Below are positions 1 to 5,378 of a stretch of 8,647 nt of DNA, in pieces. A model generated the notes under the pieces. It saw only the letters and a program-made list of their open reading frames with translations, was not told the origin of the DNA and made no database searches. Position 1 is the first letter of the stretch; the number at the start of each line of letters is the position of its first letter. Source of the DNA: 2-01-FULL-40-42 sp964349415 (GTDB lineage: Bacteria > Patescibacteriota > Microgenomatia > UBA1406 > GWC2-37-13); NCBI GenBank assembly GCA_964349415.1, contig CAYGGJ010000033.1:1-8647 (forward strand), written 5' to 3'. Both the position numbers and the translations under genes were made by a program.

Positions 1-1707
1 AAACTGATAAATCTCTTCTTTCCAAAGCGGTCTTCCGTCGTATTTAAGAAGCGCGCTTGGAATATCAATTCCTGTTTCCTGCCGCAAAAGTTTTCCCAAT
101 TGAGATTGAGAATTGTTTTCAACAAGTATGTATTTCTTATCTTTTTTAAACAGCGACTCAATCTTAGTTTTATCCAACGGGAAGATATGAGTGAAGTGGA
201 TGAAAGCGACATCTGTTCCTTCTTTTTTTAGATCCTCCATTGCCTCCAAAATTGGCCCTTTCATGCTTCCCCACGAAACAAGAATTTTTTCTGCAGTCTC
301 CGGGTTACCGTAGATGTTGGGTGGAGTAAAGTGGTTTCGAAGATATGTCCGTAGCTTCATGTTTCTTTTATCTACCTGGTCGCGTCTTGCTTTGCTTTCT
401 TCGGTAGTATGACCGTCTTCTATATGCTCGTACGAATTAGCCTGATAGAAATGTCCTTTTGCCCCTGGTATCAGTCTTTCTGAGATGCCATCGCTCTCAA
501 GCTTATACCTTAAATAGACCTCGCCCGTTGGTGTCGAAACCGTCTTTCCCCGATCTATCTGTTTTTTTTCGTAAAGATCTTTTAACTTCTCTACCAAGAT
601 TGACTTGTGAGATTCAGAAAGCAACATGTCAGACATTACGATAACCGGCGTTTGATATATGTCTGCGAGATTAAAAGCCTTATATGTACACTCAAGCATC
701 TCCTCAACATCTCCGGGGGAAAATACTATTTTTGGAAATTCGCCGTGTCCTGCGTGTACTGCAAACAGAAGATCTCCTTGTTCAGTCCAGGTGGGCATTC
801 CTGTCGCAGGCCCCGGTCTTTGTGAAAGAAAAATAACGATTGGAATCTCTGCAACTCCTGCAAAAGAAATCGCTTCCACCATAAGAGCAAACCCTCCACC
901 CGAGGTACCGACTGCAGAACGTGCTCCTGCAAACGATGCGCCAAGCGCTGTGTTTATCACCGATATTTCATCTTCTGCATGACGCACGACTATACCTGCT
1001 TTTTGCTGCCATGCAGCCATCGTGGTCAGGACCGAAGACGAAGGAGTCATTGGATAGGCTGAATAAAATCTGCAGTCTGCTGCTATTGCGGCGTAGGAGA
1101 AGGCGTCATTACCCGTCATCACTGCTTTTTCTTTTTCCTCCCGTTTTATAAGAAGCGGCTTGCAATGATCTTTGGAGTTCTGAACGACATGATCATATCC
1201 CCTCTGCGCAAATCTTTTATTAAACTCCACAATCTCCGCACCTTTTCTGGAGAACTGTTCTTCAAGCATTTCAAATAAGACCGTAGGATCTCCGCCTAGT
1301 ACCGCGAGTGATGCTCCTAACGATATGGTGTTCTTCATCACGCCCTCTCCTTTTTCCTCCTTTAGGATTTTTGAAAAAGGTACGGCGACACGAATGTAGT
1401 TTCCGTCAAACTCAAACTCTTCAGGATCATAGATAACCACGCTTTCGCGGGTTAAGCGGTCGGAGTGGAATTTAAAAGTGTCCTCGTTGAGACAAACTAA
1501 AACGTCGATGGTGTTTTGAAGGGCAAAAATTTCCTTTTCAGAAACTATGACTTCGATTGAGTTATGTCCACCGCGGATAAGCGAGGGGTATTCTACGTAG
1601 TCAAAAATGTGATAACCCAAGCGCGTTGCAATTTTTGAGAATGCAAGACCTGAGGTCATGATTCCAAATCCAGCTTCTCCACCGATTTTCCAAAGAAATT
1701 TATTCAT
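1..1707 (-). CDS. 2-oxoacid:acceptor (ferredoxin) oxidoreductase, alpha subunit (gamma-alpha fusion), partial at 3' end
   Basis: An open frame of 569 codons runs from ATG at 1707 to the left edge with no stop, so the C-terminus is missing. The product oxidatively decarboxylates 2-oxoacids to acyl-CoA in the cytoplasm and passes electrons to ferredoxin; this needs a beta subunit that binds thiamine diphosphate and carries an Fe-S cluster, presumably encoded just beyond the left edge. Residues 1-190 form the gamma domain (GGEAGFG at 9-15, EYPSLIRGGHN at 39-49). From about 197 the pyrimidine-binding alpha domain follows: YPMTPSS at 218-224, HAEDE at 243-247, GTSGGG at 267-272 and GPATGMPTWTEQGD at 299-312. 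The C-terminal domain starts near 470 (ILVSWGSMKG at 475-484). The start is 18 nt after the zinc-ribbon stop, without a clear Shine-Dalgarno site or promoter, so cotranscription with sufU, ferredoxin and zinc ribbon is likely. The substrate (pyruvate, 2-oxoglutarate or broad) cannot be read from the sequence, so no por/kor/vor symbol is given. The family assignment is firm. Confidence 0.93.
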   Translation of the reverse strand, partial: MNKFLWKIGGEAGFGIMTSGLAFSKIATRLGYHIFDYVEYPSLIRGGHNSIEVIVSEKEIFALQNTIDVLVCLNEDTFKFHSDRLTRESVVIYDPEEFEFDGNYIRVAVPFSKILKEEKGEGVMKNTISLGASLAVLGGDPTVLFEMLEEQFSRKGAEIVEFNKRFAQRGYDHVVQNSKDHCKPLLIKREEKEKAVMTGNDAFSYAAIAADCRFYSAYPMTPSSSVLTTMAAWQQKAGIVVRHAEDEISVINTALGASFAGARSAVGTSGGGFALMVEAISFAGVAEIPIVIFLSQRPGPATGMPTWTEQGDLLFAVHAGHGEFPKIVFSPGDVEEMLECTYKAFNLADIYQTPVIVMSDMLLSESHKSILVEKLKDLYEKKQIDRGKTVSTPTGEVYLRYKLESDGISERLIPGAKGHFYQANSYEHIEDGHTTEESKARRDQVDKRNMKLRTYLRNHFTPPNIYGNPETAEKILVSWGSMKGPILEAMEDLKKEGTDVAFIHFTHIFPLDKTKIESLFKKDKKYILVENNSQSQLGKLLRQETGIDIPSALLKYDGRPLWKEEIYQF

Positions 1708-1725
1708 GTTATTTAAGTGTACTAT

Positions 1726-1896
1726 TTAATCGTAGCAGCATGGGTCTTTATATCCACAGTTTTTACAGACGGCATCCCTGCCCCCGGGCATACCCGAAAT
1801 TGTCATCAGGTCGCAGGACGGACACTTCCGGATATTTGACTGTGATGTTGGTATGACTTTGGTTTTATTTGGGAAAAATCTTATCTCCTTTTTCAT
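1726..1896 (-). CDS. small zinc-ribbon protein, 56 aa, function unknown
   Basis: ATG at 1896 opens a 56-residue frame ending in TAA at 1726-1728. The N-terminal 24 residues are basic and carry no recognisable motif. The rest is a zinc ribbon: CPSC at 25-28, CKNC at 44-47 (15 residues between the pairs), then GYKDPCCYD at the end with a further Cys pair at 53-54. The first 32 nt overlap the 3' end of the ferredoxin gene in another frame, and the oxidoreductase gene starts 18 nt after the stop, so it sits inside an operon and is probably translationally coupled. No Shine-Dalgarno site precedes the ATG; an AAGGAG lies just inside the gene (codons 3-4), with no usable start codon after it. The evenly spaced cysteines and the exact fit between two genes argue for a real gene despite its size. 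Candidate roles are metal or Fe-S handling or a small accessory part of the oxidoreductase, but this is speculation; I do not recognise a named family. Confidence 0.72.
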   Translation of the reverse strand: MKKEIRFFPNKTKVIPTSQSNIRKCPSCDLMTISGMPGGRDAVCKNCGYKDPCCYD

Positions 1897-2140
1897 CTTT
1901 TATGATGATTGCTGCTACAGGGCAGGATCTTGCCGCTTCAACCAAGGCCTCATCTGTCTCTTCCGCCGCAGATTCCAGAACAATTGCCTTTGCTTCGGCG
2001 TCCACGTGAAAGGCTTTGGGTGCAACTGCCGCACATGTTGCAGCGCCTATACATAAATCCCGGTCTATGTTAATCTGCAGATCTCTTACGAAAACTGGGC
2101 CCGAGGGTTTTGTTACGTCAAGCGGTTTTAAATCTGTCAT
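1865..2140 (-). CDS. three-cysteine ferredoxin, probably [3Fe-4S]
   Basis: A 91-residue soluble electron carrier. The best start is ATG at 2140, which overlaps the sufU stop as ATGA and has GGAG four bases upstream. An in-frame ATG at 2188 also exists but lies inside sufU and would add 16 residues unlike the family. The cluster motif is CIGAATC at 30-36 followed by AP, and a third Cys at 73 in SCPVAAI. The position of the second Cys of a [4Fe-4S] motif holds Ala33, which leaves three ligands and predicts a [3Fe-4S] cluster, as in the small ferredoxins that serve many P450 systems. The middle (about 44-70) is acidic. Its place directly after sufU and ahead of a ferredoxin-dependent 2-oxoacid oxidoreductase suggests it is a cluster client of the SUF system and a possible redox partner of the oxidoreductase; the pairing is inferred from context only. 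Confidence 0.88.
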   Translation of the reverse strand: MTDLKPLDVTKPSGPVFVRDLQINIDRDLCIGAATCAAVAPKAFHVDAEAKAIVLESAAEETDEALVEAARSCPVAAIIIKDEKGDKIFPK

Positions 2141-2493
2141 ATTGCTCCAATTATTTTTTGTAGTGCTTCCCCTGAGAGCATTAGGCACTTTATTCTACCG
2201 GGACTCACCTCTATGCCTATCAGATCCATCATAAACTTCCTGTCTAGGGCGGTCAAATCAGAGACCTGCTTACCCTTTACATAATCCGTCAGAAGTGAAG
2301 CTGATGCTGTAGAGATGACGCAACCTTCACCTGTGAATGAAGCGTCTTTTACAATACCATTTTCTACTAATAGATCTAGCTGAATTTTGTCTCCACAGAG
2401 CGGATTGTAGAGAAGGGCGCTTTGAGTCTTTTTTTTCAGACGTCCAAAATTATGAGGGTTGCGATAATGGTCGAGAAGTATGTCTTTATACAC
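2137..2493 (-). CDS. sufU: SufU/IscU-type Fe-S sulfur-transfer scaffold protein, compact form
   Basis: A 118-residue NifU N-terminal-domain protein that accepts sulfur from the cysteine desulfurase SufS, in Bacillus as a zinc-dependent sulfur carrier. The conserved ligands are all present: Cys33 and Asp35 in NPLCGD, Cys58 in GEGCVISTASAS, and Cys103 in RIKC, with Arg100 three residues before it. The GxGCxIS and RxxC forms are SufU-like rather than IscU-like, and the His before the third Cys that IscU has is absent. However, the C58-C103 distance (45) is that of IscU; the insertion of about 20 residues typical of Firmicute SufU is missing. The start is GTG at 2493, since a stop lies in frame just upstream and the start of the product (YKDILLDHYRNPHNFG) matches the family. 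A -10-like TATAAT lies only nine bases upstream. The stop overlaps the ferredoxin start as ATGA. SufS lies one gene upstream. Confidence 0.93.
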   Translation of the reverse strand: MYKDILLDHYRNPHNFGRLKKKTQSALLYNPLCGDKIQLDLLVENGIVKDASFTGEGCVISTASASLLTDYVKGKQVSDLTALDRKFMMDLIGIEVSPGRIKCLMLSGEALQKIIGAI

Positions 2494-2502
2494 CTGACAC
2501 TA

Positions 2503-2508
2503 ATTATA
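2503..2508 (-). promoter_or_regulatory. candidate -10 box of a near-leaderless sufU promoter
   Basis: Reading the minus strand, a perfect TATAAT (2508 to 2503) lies in the 21-nt gap after the surface-protein stop. Transcription would start near 2496, only a few bases before the GTG at 2493, so the mRNA would be almost leaderless. No convincing -35 box is seen 16-18 bp upstream, so this may be a weak or chance match; sufU could also be transcribed from the surface-protein promoter. Confidence 0.4.
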
Positions 2509-2514
2509 CCGCCT

Positions 2515-3492
2515 TTAGAAGACAAAGAGAAGTGTGGCTAATATCACCCCTGCTACGGCCATAAAGAACACTCCTGCTGACGATCCTGCTGAAGGTATTG
2601 TAGGCGCGACAGTGCCTGAAGGAGTAGGCGTACTTTGAGCAAGTATTACCTCTGTAGGCGTTGCTGATGGTCCTGTGGTTGGTGTAGAGGTAGGTGTTAA
2701 TGTACCGGTAGGCGTAGGCGTCAATGTACCTGTTGGAGTAGGAGTCCTGGTCGGTGTAGGCGTGTTTGTTGCCGTAGGTGTCGGAGTAGGAGTCCTGGTA
2801 GGCGTTGGGGTAGGCGTTTCTCCCGGTATGGTCGGAGTGGGAGTAATGATTGGTATTGTCGGTGTAACGGTGGGAGGCGTTGGCGTAGGTTGTGGCTGAG
2901 CTGGTCTACACGCTTTATTAGTTACATTCCAGAAAGAGTAAAAAGTGCCGCCTTTATCAACCTGCTGCATACCACAGAAGTTTGGATTGGTACTTCCTCC
3001 TGATGTAGGACTTGCCTGGCATCCCTCATCAACCCATTTCTGAGCTTTTCCAAAAGGATTATTAGGATCGGCAGGACATTGATAGTGAACTGCTCCGCTT
3101 GGATAGCTTCCGACTTTTCCGTCGGGCGATTGACGTGGATCTACATTTCCCTGAAAACCTCCTGCTCTACAGTTTTTACAGTTATACATCATGTAGATAT
3201 TGGATGGCTCTGATTTATCATTTGGCCCGGCGGGTCCGCACGCTACTGAGACCCAACCACCTTCTTTTCCAACTTCTCCCAGATTACAAAAGGCAGCTTT
3301 TCCTCTTAGCGAAATCTGCTGATTATTGATAGCAAAAAGACCTACACCTATTGCGACCAGCATAAACAGAATAAGTCCTGCCAAAAAGAAAGTTTTTTTC
3401 TTATCTATCTTGTTTTTTTTAACGGAAGATGGTGATGGAGCAGTCGGTGAGTTAAAAGAAGAAGTAGTAGAACTAGGATTAGTATTATCCAT
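2515..3492 (-). CDS. membrane-anchored surface protein with Cys-rich ectodomain and Pro/Thr-rich stalk
   Basis: A protein of 325 residues from ATG at 3492; a TTG at 3504 would add four residues and cannot be excluded (residue numbers here count from that TTG). Order of parts: a Ser/Thr/Pro-rich cytoplasmic tail (1-28), a lysine cluster (29-37), a membrane segment (about 39-59), an outer domain with eight cysteines (73, 89, 109, 112, 143, 162, 177, 199), a Pro/Thr stalk of TPTP, TRTPTP and TGTLTP units (about 205-300), then IPSAG (303-307) and a final hydrophobic segment (310-329) with no basic tail. The eight Cys could form four disulfides. The design is that of a surface protein with a possibly glycosylated stalk. 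It matches no enzyme family that I recognise; its function is unknown. It has its own strong promoter and lies between sufS and sufU, so any link with Fe-S assembly is by position only. Proteins with such PTPTPT runs are common in Microgenomates, from recall. Confidence 0.85.
   Translation of the reverse strand: MDNTNPSSTTSSFNSPTAPSPSSVKKNKIDKKKTFFLAGLILFMLVAIGVGLFAINNQQISLRGKAAFCNLGEVGKEGGWVSVACGPAGPNDKSEPSNIYMMYNCKNCRAGGFQGNVDPRQSPDGKVGSYPSGAVHYQCPADPNNPFGKAQKWVDEGCQASPTSGGSTNPNFCGMQQVDKGGTFYSFWNVTNKACRPAQPQPTPTPPTVTPTIPIITPTPTIPGETPTPTPTRTPTPTPTATNTPTPTRTPTPTGTLTPTPTGTLTPTSTPTTGPSATPTEVILAQSTPTPSGTVAPTIPSAGSSAGVFFMAVAGVILATLLFVF
2653..2889 (-). repeat. degenerate tandem repeats coding for the Pro/Thr stalk
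   Basis: Short units coding for TPTP, TPTRTPTP and TPTGTL are repeated within the surface-protein gene. At DNA level, a 17-nt segment at 2735-2751 recurs exactly at 2783-2799 (48-nt period), and a 24-nt unit coding for TGTLTPTP is repeated near 2690-2735. Most copies differ at third codon positions, so the array is old or under protein-level selection, with some recent duplication. Slippage or recombination here could change stalk length. Confidence 0.8.
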
Positions 3493-3518
3493 ACCAGTAA
3501 GCAAACGCTCTTATTAAG

Positions 3519-3546
3519 ATTGTAGCGGTATTAAAATAAATGTCAA
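3519..3546 (-). promoter_or_regulatory. sigma70-type promoter of the surface-protein gene
   Basis: Reading the minus strand, a consensus -35 TTGACA (3546 to 3541) is followed after 16 bp by TACAAT (3524 to 3519, five of six consensus bases). Transcription would start near 3512, giving a leader of about 20 nt before the ATG at 3492 with a weak AAGAG. The -35 box overlaps the TGA of sufS, and no hairpin terminator separates the two genes, so readthrough from the suf operon is also possible. The downstream genes sufU to the oxidoreductase may share this transcript. Confidence 0.75.
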
Positions 3547-4787
3547 GCTTTCGTGAGTGTTTTATAAGCCTTAAGAAGTCCCGCAATTAAACGGTCAATA
3601 TCTGTCGAGTTATTGTAGAGACTTATGCTTACTCTTGATGACGCCGGCACACCCAGTCTGGTATGCAAAGGCATGGTGCAATGATGGCCTGCCCGCAGAC
3701 ACACTCCCTCATCGCTGAGCATCGATGCGATATCATGGGGGTGGCTTCCCCGTAAGGAAAATGAAACCACACTTGCTGAATTATTTTCCGGCCCGTAGAG
3801 GGTAATGGCATCACGAAAGGTCTGCTGAAGCTTTTTTCTAACTTCCTTCATAAGAGAAGTCTCATGATCCTGGATATTTTTAAAGCCAATTTTTTTAAGA
3901 AAGTAAACAGCTTCCTGCAACGCTATCACGTCTGCTATTGCCGGAGTGCCTGCTTCAAATTTATGCGGAGGCTGGGCGTATGAAGTCTTTGTGATCTGCA
4001 CCTCGTGTATCATCTCTCCACCATATTGAAAAGGAAACATCTCGACAAGAAGATTCTTTCTGCCCCATAAAATTCCTACTCCTTTAGGACCGTACATCTT
4101 ATGTCCTGAAAGCGCCAGAAAATCACAGTCAAGGTCTTGGACATCAATAGGAAGATGCGGGGCGGCCTGTGCTGCATCGACGACGACGATAATCTTTGGA
4201 TTTATTGCTTTTGCTTTTTTGATAATTTCTTTCAATGGGTTTACCGTCCCCAAAACATTCGAGACATAAGTCAATGCAAGAATTTTTGTACGTTTTGTGA
4301 CGACATCGTCTAGCGATATTGAACCGTCTTTACCAAAAATATTGAGGCGTCCGGTCTCATCTATATCTATCACCTTAAATACCGCTCCTGTCTCCTGGAC
4401 CAACGCCTGCCATGGAACAAAATTTGAATGATGATCCATCACAGAAACCACAACTTCATCTCCCTCATCTATATTTGCACGGCCATATGCATATGCGACA
4501 AGATTGATAGACTCTGTAGCTCCTCTGGTAAAAATAACTTCTGAGCTTTCATTTGCATTGATAAATGTAGCCAGTACCTCCCGTGATTTTTCAAATTCAG
4601 CCGTAGATTTTTCACCGAGGCTATAGATTCCTCTTTTTACATTAACCGGGTAGTTCTCGTAGTATTCAACGAGTTTTTTTATAACCGGCTCGGGTGTTAG
4701 AGATGAAGATGCAGTATCAAGATATACAAGTTTAGGGTTGTTTTTAAATATGGGAAACTGCGATCTGATTGTTCTTACGTCAATCAT
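3543..4787 (-). CDS. sufS: cysteine desulfurase SufS (PLP-dependent, group II)
   Basis: A 414-residue cytoplasmic enzyme that takes sulfur from L-cysteine, giving alanine and a persulfide for cluster assembly. Full length for the family (E. coli SufS is 406). Visible sites: TRGATESIN at 87-95 (cofactor phosphate contact), MDHHSN at 117-122 with the His that stacks on the PLP ring, DAAQ at 204-207 with Asp and Gln contacting PLP, the Schiff-base lysine Lys230 in ALSGHKMYGPKG, and the persulfide Cys370 in RAGHHCTMPLH, in the short loop context typical of SufS rather than NifS/IscS. The ATG at 4787 overlaps the sufD stop by 8 nt and is preceded by a good Shine-Dalgarno site. SufU, its probable sulfur acceptor, is encoded one gene downstream; no SufE is seen in the window. 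Confidence 0.97.
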   Translation of the reverse strand: MIDVRTIRSQFPIFKNNPKLVYLDTASSSLTPEPVIKKLVEYYENYPVNVKRGIYSLGEKSTAEFEKSREVLATFINANESSEVIFTRGATESINLVAYAYGRANIDEGDEVVVSVMDHHSNFVPWQALVQETGAVFKVIDIDETGRLNIFGKDGSISLDDVVTKRTKILALTYVSNVLGTVNPLKEIIKKAKAINPKIIVVVDAAQAAPHLPIDVQDLDCDFLALSGHKMYGPKGVGILWGRKNLLVEMFPFQYGGEMIHEVQITKTSYAQPPHKFEAGTPAIADVIALQEAVYFLKKIGFKNIQDHETSLMKEVRKKLQQTFRDAITLYGPENNSASVVSFSLRGSHPHDIASMLSDEGVCLRAGHHCTMPLHTRLGVPASSRVSISLYNNSTDIDRLIAGLLKAYKTLTKA

Positions 4788-5364
4788 TTTTCTTCCTCCC
4801 GTTTAGGTAAATATTATCATCGGCAAGCTTCTGATAAACATCGTTTAAAAAACCTTTCAATAGAAGTTTTTTGGATTGTGCTTTTGTTAATCCCCGGGTC
4901 ATCAGATAATAAAGGTTGTCTTCGTTTAATTTTCCTGTGGTCGAACCGTGAGTGCAAAAAACTTCGTTTGCCAAAATTTCCAAAAATGGCTCTGACCTCA
5001 CGAAAACTCCCGACGAAAGTATTATGTTTTGGTTTTTTTGGTATGCGTGACTCTGCTGGGCTTTCTTTTCTATTTTTATCAGACCTTCGTAATGAAAACT
5101 TGAGGAATCGTCAAAGATCCCTTTTATTAAGAGGTTTGATTTGGCGTCAGGTGAAATGTGGTGTTGCTTGGTTTTAATGGTAAATTTTTCGGCATTTTTT
5201 CCGGTGTATAAACCGTAAATATCAACGTCTGTTTTACTTGCCCTTAACTCAAAATTAAGTTCTCCCGAAAGATTTTCAAAAAAGACAATATACCTGCCCG
5301 GTTTATCGAACCTCAGAGTGTTTTGTTTTTTTTCATTCAGGTTGATGAAGATTGGCTTCTGCAT
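4780..5364 (-). CDS. sufD: SufD-like Fe-S assembly protein, strongly shortened (194 aa)
   Basis: The partner of SufB in the SufBC2D complex, normally about 400-450 residues; here 194. The C-terminal half of the SufBD fold is recognisable: SSFHYEGLIKI at 88-98, RSEPFLEILANEVFCTHGST at 123-142, and the helical tail LYYLMTRGLTKAQSKKLLLKGF at 151-172 that contacts SufC. His139 in CTHGST corresponds to the functional His of E. coli SufD (His360), so the SufB-SufD interface chemistry may be kept. The N-terminal helical domain and the first turns of the beta-helix are absent: residues 1-87 are short beta-like stretches. There is no frameshift remnant, because sufB ends only 14 nt upstream; the short form is therefore native. 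ATG at 5364 has no Shine-Dalgarno site. Position between sufB and sufS supports the call. Confidence 0.88.
   Translation of the reverse strand: MQKPIFINLNEKKQNTLRFDKPGRYIVFFENLSGELNFELRASKTDVDIYGLYTGKNAEKFTIKTKQHHISPDAKSNLLIKGIFDDSSSFHYEGLIKIEKKAQQSHAYQKNQNIILSSGVFVRSEPFLEILANEVFCTHGSTTGKLNEDNLYYLMTRGLTKAQSKKLLLKGFLNDVYQKLADDNIYLNGRKKND
4795..4799 (-). promoter_or_regulatory. Shine-Dalgarno site of sufS
   Basis: GGAGG lies seven bases before the sufS ATG, inside the last codons of sufD. It is the best ribosome binding site in the window, and together with the 8-nt gene overlap it fixes the sufS start. Most other starts here have no such site. Confidence 0.75.
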
Positions 5365-5378
5365 AGTAGCGGTATAAA

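Noticed and set aside
880..910. GTSGGG instead of TSGPG in the oxidoreductase alpha domain
   Set aside because: As I recall, the Gly form is common in this gamma-alpha fusion family, so it is not an active-site lesion.
659..982. Plus-strand frame of 107 codons, and a 72-codon minus frame at 726-944
   Set aside because: Both lie within the clearly conserved oxidoreductase gene on the minus strand in another frame and show no family features.
2675..2899. Plus-strand frame coding for a VGVGVG-rich peptide
   Set aside because: It is the antisense of the Pro/Thr stalk codons; the low-complexity product follows from the repeat on the minus strand.
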